Source: Gammaproteobacteria bacterium (GTDB lineage Bacteria; Pseudomonadota; Gammaproteobacteria; Immundisolibacterales; Immundisolibacteraceae). Taken from it: a stretch of 7,822 nt of DNA. The DNA lies in assembly GCA_003645395.1 (NCBI GenBank), contig QNFC01000072.1, positions 1 through 7,822 on the forward strand, written 5' to 3'. This document shows positions 1 to 6,425 of this stretch, piece by piece. The translations under genes and the position numbers were made by a program. Below the pieces are notes generated by a model that had not been told where the DNA came from, ran no database searches, and saw nothing but the letters and a program-made list of their open reading frames with translations. How positions within the stretch are numbered: position 1 is the stretch's first letter; every line of letters starts with the position of its first letter.

Positions 1-2673
1 CACAATCACGCAGTAGAAAATTTATGGGTTGCGATACCACTGTCGCTCGACGGCGAATCCGTGGGCTCATTAACGCTGCTATTTAGCTCCGGCCAGCTGT
101 CTACCATACTCACTGCGGTCACTCGCAACGGATGGCTTATCGGTGCACTGGCCATGATGCTTGGTGGTTTGGTTTTTCTACTGCTGGGGCGGGTGCTGAC
201 TGCCAATCTCAAAAAAATGGAGCTAGCCGCGGACGCGGTCAGCCATGGTGATTATCAAACCACTCTCGACATTAAAAGTCATGATGAACTGGCCACGTTG
301 GGGAAAGCCTTTAACCACATGGCCCGCCAGATTGAGACCGATCGGCAACAGCAGCACGAGCGTGAACAACATATGATTTTCACGCTCAACAGCATCGCCA
401 ACGGGGTCGTCGCTGTCGATAACGATGGCTACATCCGCCAGATCAACCCGGTCGCCTGTGAGCTCACCGGATGGGACGCTAAGGCCGCTATCGGTGAATC
501 TATCGAGTCAGTAATCCACCTTATTGACAATAATGCGGAGCCGGTAAAGCCACCGGTGCGCCAGGCACTGGAAAGTGGCAAGCGGGTTGACCTTAATGAC
601 CACACCAGGCTGGTCGCACAAGATGGCAGCGAGCGCCCGGTAAAAGCAACTGCCAACTCCATTATCGATACCCACGGCCAGACTGTCGGGGCGATATCTG
701 TATTCCGCGATAACAGCGAGGAACTCCTGCACCAACAGCAGTTACAGCGCCAACACGATCACCTAACCACCGCCGAGACAGTCGCCAACATGGGTAGCTG
801 GAGCCGCGACCTGGACAACGACGAACTAAGCTGGTCACCAGGGTTCTGTCGAGTTATGGATTTTGACCCGGACGACCAGCCCTCTATTGGGCAATTGATT
901 TCCAGGTTTACTACCGAAGACCAAAAACGAATCAAGCTGGCACGGGCGAGCAACGATCTTGCTCCCCTGACAGTAACGTTAGTCAGGGAGGGTGGCGAGG
1001 TGCGACAGTTGCAAATGACCGTTCGCCAGTTCTATGACGACCGGGGCAAGCCACAGCGGCTAGTCGGTATTATCCATGACATCACCGAACGGCTCGCCGC
1101 AACCCGTGCCGGCCGAGAGAGCGAGCAGATGCTGCTATCGGTCATTAACAACGCGCCGGCGCTGGTTGTGCTGAAAGGCCGAGATGGCCGTATTCTGCAC
1201 TCCAATATCGCCCACGCAGCTGCTTTCGGGATGACGCCAGAACAGATGATAGGTAAAACTTCTCACGATTTTCATCCCGGCGTTGAAGCAGATCAAATTG
1301 TCACCCGCGACCAGCAGGTGTTCACCAACGGGCAAGCATTTGAAATTACCGAAACTCTGTTCAATGGTGTCGAAGATCGCATCTTCACATCGACCCGTAC
1401 GCCGCTAATTGACGAAACAGGTGGGGTCTATGCACTGGTTTTCTTTGCCTGGGATATCACCGATCAAACCCGGCAGCAGGACCAGCAACGCGGCCAGCAA
1501 AAAATGGAAGCGCTGGGTCAGCTAACCGGCGGCGTCGCCCATGATTACAACAACATGCTGGCAATCATTCTGGGCTATGCAGAGCTGCTGGAAATTGCGG
1601 TTAAAGATAATGCTTTGGCAACAAGTTACGTGACAGAGATTCTTAACGCCGGACAACGCAGCGCTCTGATGACCCGAAAGCTACTCGGGTTTGGTCAGCA
1701 ACAACCCGGCAATAGCCTCCCTACCAAGCTGAACCTTCTGCTCGAAAAAAACCACAAAATGCTCGAAAAAACGGCGACGGAGAACGTGCAGCTAACCCTC
1801 GACCTCTCTGCCGGATTGTGGCTGGTAGAACTCAGCACTGCAGAGTTTGAAGATGCGCTTATCAACCTGGTCATGAATGCTGCACAAGCGATGCCAAAAG
1901 GGGGAACTTTAACAATTCGAACTGAAAACAGGCACTTAACCGCCAGGCAATTGCAGAAGACCAAACTTTCACCGGGTGACTATGTGCTGTTGTCGGTTAT
2001 CGATAGCGGTATCGGCATGACCCAAAAAACAGCTGAACGGGTGTTGGAGCCATTTTTTACCACTAAAGGCCGTAAGGGCACGGGTCTCGGACTCAGCCAG
2101 GTGTATGGGTTTGTCCAGCGCGAAAACGGCGATATTCAAATTACTTCCCAGCCAGGAAAAGGCAGTCAATTTACGCTGTACTTCCCACGCACATCTATGG
2201 TGTTTAAAATCGCGGAAGAGGCACCGGCACTGCCCTCAGCCGACGAATTTACATTGCAAGCTGAAGGGCGAATTCTGTTGGTTGACGATGAATCAGCACT
2301 GGTCGACATGGGCAAGGAAATACTGACGGCCCGGGGCTACAGCGTAACAGCCGTGGACAGTGGCAAAGCTGCGCTGGAGGAGCTCACAACGGCCATCAGC
2401 GATGAATCGTCACCAGCGGGAATTGACCTGCTAATCACCGATATTGTCATGCCAAATATGGACGGCCAGCGCCTGGCCGAACTGGCGCGCGAACAGCAGC
2501 CCCACCTAAAAGTACTGTTTGTCAGCGGCTTCAACCAGGCCGCTGCGATCAAACTGCAGCCAGGTTATACGGACTTGCTCTCAAAACCCTTTAGCGCCAA
2601 TGAACTGCTGACTAAAACTCAGCAGATGCTTGATACGCCAGCCCATGAGGACAATAACTCCGCCGATCAATAA
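1..2673 (+). CDS. Hybrid sensor histidine kinase (HAMP, three PAS, HisKA, HATPase, REC), 5'-truncated by window edge
   Basis: The reading frame is open from base 1, so the true start lies to the left. The GTG at 61 is only the first possible start inside the window and would cut into the sensor domain. The visible part is 890 codons. In order: the end of a periplasmic sensor region (to about base 129), one transmembrane helix (about 130-198), HAMP (about 199-345), PAS1 (about 373-708), PAS2 of the PAS_3 type ending in GIIHDITERL (about 784-1095), PAS3 (about 1129-1470), HisKA, HATPase and a C-terminal receiver. The H-box reads GGVAHDYNNML with the phospho-accepting His at 1540-1542; this HD(F/Y)NN form is typical of hybrid kinases. 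The ATP-binding site shows the N-box (LVMNAAQAMP), DSGIGM at 2002-2019 and the FFTTK...GTGLGLS block ending near 2100. The receiver starts at 2269 with the VDDE acidic pocket, phospho-acceptor Asp at 2440-2442, Ser at 2524-2526 and Lys at 2584-2586. All residues for autokinase activity and phosphorelay are present. No DNA-binding output domain is present, so a separate phosphotransfer or regulator partner is expected. The ligand is unknown. Confidence 0.95.
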   Translation, partial: HNHAVENLWVAIPLSLDGESVGSLTLLFSSGQLSTILTAVTRNGWLIGALAMMLGGLVFLLLGRVLTANLKKMELAADAVSHGDYQTTLDIKSHDELATLGKAFNHMARQIETDRQQQHEREQHMIFTLNSIANGVVAVDNDGYIRQINPVACELTGWDAKAAIGESIESVIHLIDNNAEPVKPPVRQALESGKRVDLNDHTRLVAQDGSERPVKATANSIIDTHGQTVGAISVFRDNSEELLHQQQLQRQHDHLTTAETVANMGSWSRDLDNDELSWSPGFCRVMDFDPDDQPSIGQLISRFTTEDQKRIKLARASNDLAPLTVTLVREGGEVRQLQMTVRQFYDDRGKPQRLVGIIHDITERLAATRAGRESEQMLLSVINNAPALVVLKGRDGRILHSNIAHAAAFGMTPEQMIGKTSHDFHPGVEADQIVTRDQQVFTNGQAFEITETLFNGVEDRIFTSTRTPLIDETGGVYALVFFAWDITDQTRQQDQQRGQQKMEALGQLTGGVAHDYNNMLAIILGYAELLEIAVKDNALATSYVTEILNAGQRSALMTRKLLGFGQQQPGNSLPTKLNLLLEKNHKMLEKTATENVQLTLDLSAGLWLVELSTAEFEDALINLVMNAAQAMPKGGTLTIRTENRHLTARQLQKTKLSPGDYVLLSVIDSGIGMTQKTAERVLEPFFTTKGRKGTGLGLSQVYGFVQRENGDIQITSQPGKGSQFTLYFPRTSMVFKIAEEAPALPSADEFTLQAEGRILLVDDESALVDMGKEILTARGYSVTAVDSGKAALEELTTAISDESSPAGIDLLITDIVMPNMDGQRLAELAREQQPHLKVLFVSGFNQAAAIKLQPGYTDLLSKPFSANELLTKTQQMLDTPAHEDNNSADQ

Positions 2674-3827
2674 GAGCGCGGCAGTCCCATCACCTTTTCA
2701 CCAATGTAGTTGAGCAGGAGTTCACGGCTCACAGGAATGCTTCTTAGCAACCGCACTAACCCGTAGAGGTCCAGCAGCCCCACCTCACGGGTAAAACCGG
2801 CACCACCGTAAACCTGTAATGAAGCATCCACAGCTTTGATAGCGGCTTCGGCGGCAAAGTACTTGGCCATATTCGCCTCAGCGCCTGCAGGAGCGCCCTG
2901 ATCAAAATTAGCGGCGGCTTTGTAAGTCATCAGCGCGGCCATTTCTACCTCTGTATGGGAGTGGGCCAGCGGATGAGCTAACCCCTGGTGCGAACCGATA
3001 GGGGCACCAAATACCTGGCGATCACCGGCGTATTCCACTGCCTGCCTCAGCGCATAACGGCCCAGCCCCACCGCCATAGCGGCGACCACGATCCGCTCCG
3101 GATTGAGCACATCAAACAGAATGGCAAAACCGCAATCCACTTCACCGACGACCTGTTCTGATCCTAGCTTTACGCCATCAAAGAATATTTCACACTGTTT
3201 TTCCGGAATCATCACCGGAATGTCCATCGGCCGGATCGTTACACCTGGCGCCTTCAAATCGACCATAAACAGGGTAAAGCCATCAGTCTTCCGGGCCGCC
3301 TCTTTTAACGGTGTGGTGCGGGCGACCACCAGCGCGTAATCGGCAACATCGGCACCAGTAATGAAGCTCTTCTGCCCGGACAGCAAAAATCCTGCACCAT
3401 CGGCTCTAGCCAGGGTGGTGATCGCCATAGAGTTACTGCCAGCATTAGGTTCGGTGATGGCAAAACAGAACACTTTTTCACCACTACAGCCATCGGGCAA
3501 GTAGCGCTGCTTGAGCTGATCAGAGCCGTGATGATCAAGCAGGCCCAACACCATCGTGGGTCCAACAACCATCATAAATAGTGGTAACCCGGCTCCGCTC
3601 AATCCTTCGATTAGCAGTGCCATTTCAGTGATGCCCAGGCCAGCTCCGCCATACTCTTCGGCAACCATCACCCCGAGAAAACCATCATCAGCAATTTGCC
3701 GCCAGAGTTCCTGGGGGAACTCCTGCACCATGGATTTTTCCCGCCAGTAATCACTACCATAGGTCTGGGCAAGATTCTGCCCATAGTCGAGAATCATCTG
3801 CTGTTCAAAACTGAGCTGGAAATCCAC
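2667..3827 (-). CDS. Acyl-CoA dehydrogenase family protein (ACAD-1) with Glu at the isovaleryl-CoA-dehydrogenase position
   Basis: Full-length 386-aa FAD-dependent acyl-CoA dehydrogenase, normal family length, cytoplasmic. Expected reaction: alpha,beta-dehydrogenation of an acyl-CoA, with electrons passed to ETF. Visible landmarks are the N-terminal helical domain with FLGVMVAEEYGGAGLG (50-65), the flavin-binding CFAITEPNAGSN block (121-132), GQKSFITGA (151-159), the RQVFGAPIGSHQ block (270-281) and QVYGGAGFTRE (338-348). By ungapped comparison with short-chain dehydrogenase, the canonical catalytic Glu position (the E of YEGT) is Pro365 (bases 2733-2735). By ungapped comparison with isovaleryl-CoA dehydrogenase, Glu244 in LNPER (bases 3096-3098) sits at that enzyme's catalytic Glu, so it is the likely base. 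The C-terminus GLPRSY replaces the usual short tail. Start is GTG at 3825-3827, supported by a GGAGG five bases upstream. It is the last gene of the leftward operon, 28 bases after the crotonase gene, and its TGA stop overlaps the end of the kinase gene. Substrate is not known from sequence. Confidence 0.93.
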   Translation of the reverse strand: MDFQLSFEQQMILDYGQNLAQTYGSDYWREKSMVQEFPQELWRQIADDGFLGVMVAEEYGGAGLGITEMALLIEGLSGAGLPLFMMVVGPTMVLGLLDHHGSDQLKQRYLPDGCSGEKVFCFAITEPNAGSNSMAITTLARADGAGFLLSGQKSFITGADVADYALVVARTTPLKEAARKTDGFTLFMVDLKAPGVTIRPMDIPVMIPEKQCEIFFDGVKLGSEQVVGEVDCGFAILFDVLNPERIVVAAMAVGLGRYALRQAVEYAGDRQVFGAPIGSHQGLAHPLAHSHTEVEMAALMTYKAAANFDQGAPAGAEANMAKYFAAEAAIKAVDASLQVYGGAGFTREVGLLDLYGLVRLLRSIPVSRELLLNYIGEKVMGLPRSY

Positions 3828-3832
3828 CTCGT

Positions 3833-3837
3833 CCTCC
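3833..3837 (-). promoter_or_regulatory. Ribosome binding site of ACAD-1 (decides a GTG start)
   Basis: Read on the minus strand this is GGAGG, five bases before GTG at 3825-3827. The strong match supports the GTG start and the full-length MDFQLSFEQQ N-terminus, which is the normal beginning for this family. Confidence 0.75.
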
Positions 3838-3855
3838 AGTTATCGCCGTTGGGGT

Positions 3856-4644
3856 TTATTCAAAGTCGGGATCACGCTTCTCTGCAAAGGCAGACAACCC
3901 CTCAGATACATCCGGCGCGGCCATCGCCTGGCCGGCAACGGCTACTTCCAGATCCAGCGCCTCGTCAATCGACAACTGCATACCATCATGAACCAGTCGC
4001 TTCATCGTCATTATCCCACCCCGACTACGCCGGCCCAGCGTGTGACAATACTCCAACGCCTCCGAGTGTAATTCGGCATCAGCAACCACATAGTTGGCTA
4101 ACCCCCAGTTCAGTGCTGCCGACGCGTCGATCCAACGGGCGCTGAACATCAGATCTAGCGCGCGGCGCTGACCAACCACTCTGGGCAAGCGCTGACTACC
4201 ACCCCAACCCGGCACCAACCCGTATTGCGCGTGCTGATCTCCAAACCTGGCGCCTTCTGCTGCAAAGACCACGTCACACGCCAACACAAGCTCAAGACCA
4301 CCGGCCAAACACAACCCTCGCACCGCCGCAACCACTGGCAACGCTGAACGCTCAAGGCGCAACAACACCCGATGGCCGTGCTCGATAAACTCACCAAAAT
4401 TATCGTTTGCTCGATAAGCCTGAACTTCATCAAGATCAGCACCGGTACAGAAGTGTTTGCCGGTCGCACAAATAAGCACCGACCGAATATGATCTGACGC
4501 CTCAAAACGGTCGATAGCCGCCTCGATGGAGTCGTGCACCGCGCTCGACAGGCAATTAAATTTATCGGCGCGATTAAGTTCAATCACCCCGACACTGTCC
4601 CGCTCCGTAATAATCACCGCCAGTTCTTCAGATGAAGCACTCAT
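3856..4644 (-). CDS. Enoyl-CoA hydratase/isomerase (crotonase superfamily) with one catalytic Glu replaced by His
   Basis: Complete 262-aa crotonase-fold protein, normal length. Members use an oxyanion hole to stabilise a CoA-thioester enolate; hydration, isomerisation, hydrolysis or C-C cleavage are all found in the superfamily. Visible are the N-terminal strand VGVIELNRADKFNCLS (18-33), the CoA/oxyanion block GKHFCTGADLDE (62-73), AVRGLCLAGGLELVLACD (107-124) and FGDQHAQYGLVPGWGGSQRL (134-153). Glu118 (bases 4291-4293) aligns with rat mitochondrial hydratase Glu144. The position of Glu164 is His138 (bases 4231-4233). A classical syn-hydratase uses both Glu residues, so the exact reaction is open. 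The start is ATG at 4642-4644, with a GGAGA seven bases upstream; the overlapping ATG five bases upstream is out of frame. It lies between two acyl-CoA dehydrogenase genes, 93 bases after ACAD-2 and 28 bases before ACAD-1, which fits a beta-oxidation-like step. Alternatives include an acyl-CoA isomerase or hydrolase. Confidence 0.92.
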   Translation of the reverse strand: MSASSEELAVIITERDSVGVIELNRADKFNCLSSAVHDSIEAAIDRFEASDHIRSVLICATGKHFCTGADLDEVQAYRANDNFGEFIEHGHRVLLRLERSALPVVAAVRGLCLAGGLELVLACDVVFAAEGARFGDQHAQYGLVPGWGGSQRLPRVVGQRRALDLMFSARWIDASAALNWGLANYVVADAELHSEALEYCHTLGRRSRGGIMTMKRLVHDGMQLSIDEALDLEVAVAGQAMAAPDVSEGLSAFAEKRDPDFE

Positions 4645-4737
4645 CGCATTTCTCCACTATTGCTTTTGATACCGCAGCCAACCAAAGAGAGCCGCGGCTA
4701 CCTGCCGGCTTTTCGCGCTGTTTTCAAAAAACCGACT
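4645..4737. other. 93-base intergenic spacer inside the acyl-CoA operon
   Basis: This is the longest gap in the leftward operon. It holds the crotonase ribosome binding site and a perfect 10-base palindrome AGCCGCGGCT at 4690-4699. I see no terminator with a T-tract in the leftward direction and no convincing -35/-10 pair, so co-transcription across the gap is more likely than a new unit. The palindrome could cap or process mRNA, or be chance in GC-rich DNA. Confidence 0.5.
4651..4655 (-). promoter_or_regulatory. Ribosome binding site of the crotonase gene
   Basis: On the minus strand this reads GGAGA, seven bases before the ATG at 4642-4644. It supports the ATG giving the MSASSEELAV N-terminus. 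Confidence 0.65.
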
Positions 4738-5892
4738 CTAACCGTAAGGCACCGCGACCCGGCCCACTGTTTCACGGGCAATAATCATCTTCTGAATCTG
4801 CGCGGTGCCGTCACCGATCTGCAGGCCCAGCACATCCCGCAAACGCTGCTGATGCGGCAGCTCTTTGGTGTAACCCATGTGACCATGGGTGAGCAAACAC
4901 TGATGAATGGCATCGTAGGCTAGCTTCGGCCCCCACCATTTGAGCATCGCCGCCTCCTTGGTATGCGGGCGACCCTGGTCCCGCAGCCAGAGGGTTTTGT
5001 AGGCCAGTAGCTGTGCGGCCAGCAATTGAGTATCAAATACCGCCAGCGGCTCAGTGACTCCCTGGTATTTGGCGATCGGCAACCCAAAGGCATGGCGCTC
5101 GGTGGTGTATTGCCAGGTCTCTTCCATCGATGCCATGGCCGGTGCCAGGCATTGCAGAGCAATCAGTGCACGACTGTAATCAAAACCATGCATGATTTTG
5201 CCAAAGCCTTTACCTTCTTCACCAATCAGGTATTTCGCCGACAACTCAACCTGGTCAAAAAATATCGAGCCACGGCCCACGGCCCGAGTACCCAGGTCAT
5301 CGTAGTCGGTAGCGGTAATGCCGGGCAGATCCATCGGCACTAGAAAGGCACTGACGCCTTTGGCCTTCTCTTCTGGAGTACCAGTGCGGGCGAAGAGCAG
5401 TAGAAAATCAGACTGGCTGGCAAACGAGATCGACGCTTTCTCGCCGGACAAAATGTATTTATCACCCTGTAAATCGGCCCGCAGCTGAAGATTGCCGGCA
5501 TCAGAACCACCACCCGGTTCGGTGAGCCCGAGTCCAAGAATCAACTCCCCAGCGCAGACACCGGGCACGATATCGGCAGCCAGATCCGGCGCCGCCTGAG
5601 CCAGGAGGCTACCATTAAGGGACGCCAGCAGTTGCACGTAAGAGACATTGAAATCGGCGCGGGCAATCTGCTCGACGATCACTCCGGCAGTGACTGCATC
5701 AAGCCCCAGGCCACCGAACTCGGTCGGCAATTCGGCACCAATAAACCCCAGGTCGCCCATCTCTTTGAGCAGGGCCCGGTCAATTTTTCCGGCAATCTCT
5801 CTGGCCTGGTATTCTGGGGCCAATTTATCCTCTGCATAACGCCGAACGGCATCGGCAATCGCGATCTGATCTTCGGTAAAATCAAAATCCAT
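4738..5892 (-). CDS. Acyl-CoA dehydrogenase (ACAD-2), AliB-like, with catalytic Asp
   Basis: Complete 384-aa FAD-dependent acyl-CoA dehydrogenase. Landmarks are the N-terminal helices (MDFDFTEDQIAIADAVRRYA), LGFIGAELPTEFGGLGLD (48-65), the flavin block GLGLTEPGGGSDAG (120-133), SGEKASISFASQSD (149-162), ERHAFGLPIAKYQ (265-277), and the C-terminal HGHMGYTKELPHQQRLRDV (336-354) followed by IGDGTAQIQ. At the canonical base position of YEGT stands Asp361 (bases 4810-4812). The alternative isovaleryl-type position is Ser240, so Asp361 is the only obvious base. From memory, the HGH-GY, RDV and IGDGT elements recall cyclohexane-carboxyl-CoA dehydrogenases (AliB type), so an alicyclic or branched acyl-CoA is a reasonable guess; short-chain substrates cannot be excluded. 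The ATG start has only a weak AGGGA six bases upstream. It follows the RidA-like gene by 27 bases, so the two are almost certainly co-transcribed. Electrons should go to ETF, which is not encoded here. Confidence 0.93.
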   Translation of the reverse strand: MDFDFTEDQIAIADAVRRYAEDKLAPEYQAREIAGKIDRALLKEMGDLGFIGAELPTEFGGLGLDAVTAGVIVEQIARADFNVSYVQLLASLNGSLLAQAAPDLAADIVPGVCAGELILGLGLTEPGGGSDAGNLQLRADLQGDKYILSGEKASISFASQSDFLLLFARTGTPEEKAKGVSAFLVPMDLPGITATDYDDLGTRAVGRGSIFFDQVELSAKYLIGEEGKGFGKIMHGFDYSRALIALQCLAPAMASMEETWQYTTERHAFGLPIAKYQGVTEPLAVFDTQLLAAQLLAYKTLWLRDQGRPHTKEAAMLKWWGPKLAYDAIHQCLLTHGHMGYTKELPHQQRLRDVLGLQIGDGTAQIQKMIIARETVGRVAVPYG

Positions 5893-5919
5893 GCTTATTC
5901 CCTTTTTAGCAAGCGGGGG

Positions 5920-6312
5920 TTACTCCCCCAGGTAAGCGTCAACATCCATTTCGAGCAGCACGTCAGGGTCGAAAAAGCCCTCCACGTGCAGCAGCGATGT
6001 CGCCGGATTGATGTCACCAAACACCTCGTGGTGGGCCCGACCAATGTCCCAGAGATGATCCATGCTGGTGATATAGATTCGGGTGCGCACAACGTCTTCA
6101 GCCCTGGCCCCGACCGCTTCGAGCGAAGCAACAATGTTCTTCAGCACTTGCACAGACTGCTGATAGGCATCGCCCTTACCGACGATATCACCGTAGAGAT
6201 CGGCGCGCGGGGCAGTGCCAGAAACCGCCACCATGTTACCGATACGCGAAGCCTGGGAATAACCGAACTTGTCGGCAAATTGCGGCGGGGCCGCGAGCTG
6301 GTTACGAGTCAT
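5920..6312 (-). CDS. RidA/YjgF/UK114-family protein lacking the deaminase arginine
   Basis: Complete 130-aa protein of the small trimeric RidA fold, usual length. Visible are the N-terminal YSQASRIGNMVAVSGTAPRA segment (18-37), QQSVQVLKNIVASLEAVGA (51-69), DVVRTRIYITSM (73-84) and the C-terminal PATSLLHVEG...LLEMDVDAYLG. True RidA proteins hydrolyse 2-aminoacrylate and other imines and need an Arg in PARS (Arg105 in E. coli RidA). Here that residue is Thr105 (bases 5998-6000), so imine deaminase activity is not expected. The Glu near the C-terminus (Glu121) is present. Such Arg-less relatives occur as pathway-associated proteins of unknown function. It is the first gene of the leftward operon, 27 bases before ACAD-2. 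Start is ATG at 6310-6312 with GAGGAG eight bases upstream. A role in binding a small pathway intermediate or ligand is only inference. Confidence 0.93.
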   Translation of the reverse strand: MTRNQLAAPPQFADKFGYSQASRIGNMVAVSGTAPRADLYGDIVGKGDAYQQSVQVLKNIVASLEAVGARAEDVVRTRIYITSMDHLWDIGRAHHEVFGDINPATSLLHVEGFFDPDVLLEMDVDAYLGE

Positions 6313-6320
6313 TGTCGTCT

Positions 6321-6326
6321 CTCCTC
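6321..6326 (-). promoter_or_regulatory. Ribosome binding site of the RidA-like gene
   Basis: Minus strand GAGGAG, eight bases before the ATG at 6310-6312. Together with the terminator upstream it marks the first gene of the operon. Confidence 0.75.
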
Positions 6327-6348
6327 ATTCACTTATGGTTAAAGGCCC

Positions 6349-6378
6349 ACTATACCGAAGGGATGATCATCTAGATAA
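6349..6378 (-). promoter_or_regulatory. Candidate sigma-70 promoter of the RidA-acyl-CoA operon
   Basis: On the minus strand TATAGT (6349-6354, five of six to TATAAT) is preceded after 18 bases by TTATCT (6373-6378, only three of six to TTGACA). Transcription would start about 30 bases before the RidA-like ATG. The weak -35 would suit activator dependence or regulated expression. The terminator just upstream makes a promoter in this interval necessary if the operon is to be expressed separately. Confidence 0.35.
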
Positions 6379-6398
6379 AGTTATCCTGTAATTATTAC
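6362..6398. promoter_or_regulatory. Cluster of short palindromes, candidate operator(s)
   Basis: Three perfect dyads lie side by side: GATGATCATC (6362-6371, overlapped by ATCTAGAT at 6369-6376), GATAA-AG-TTATC (6374-6385) and GTAAT-T-ATTAC (6388-6398). The first falls inside the spacer of the candidate promoter and the others just upstream, where repressors or activators bind. I do not recognise the consensus of a named regulator. Short AT-rich palindromes also arise by chance. Confidence 0.35.
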
Positions 6399-6425
6399 CG
6401 GGTCTGTCCCAGTTCTATCACGGAC

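Noticed and set aside
61..2673. GTG at 61 as the true start of the histidine kinase
   Set aside because: The frame is open to base 1 and the residues before 61 (for example LWVAIPLSLDGES) continue the sensor domain, so the gene is truncated by the window edge.
3696..4145. 149-codon plus-strand open frame across the ACAD-1/crotonase junction
   Set aside because: It is antisense to two well-supported genes and has a low-complexity Pro/Ser/Arg-rich translation typical of an antisense frame.
4690..4699. Palindrome AGCCGCGGCT as a terminator inside the operon
   Set aside because: The stem is short with no real loop and no T-tract follows in the leftward direction.
5632..6342. 236-codon open frame on the plus strand antisense to the RidA-like gene and the start of ACAD-2
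   Set aside because: It spans two genes with clear family matches on the other strand, its translation resembles no family I know, and it crosses an intergenic boundary. It is a shadow of GC-rich coding sequence.
6397..6413. FadR-like fatty-acid operator
   Set aside because: The dyad has a mismatch and the wrong spacing, and lacks the TGGTCNGACCA core of the E. coli site, so naming FadR is not justified.
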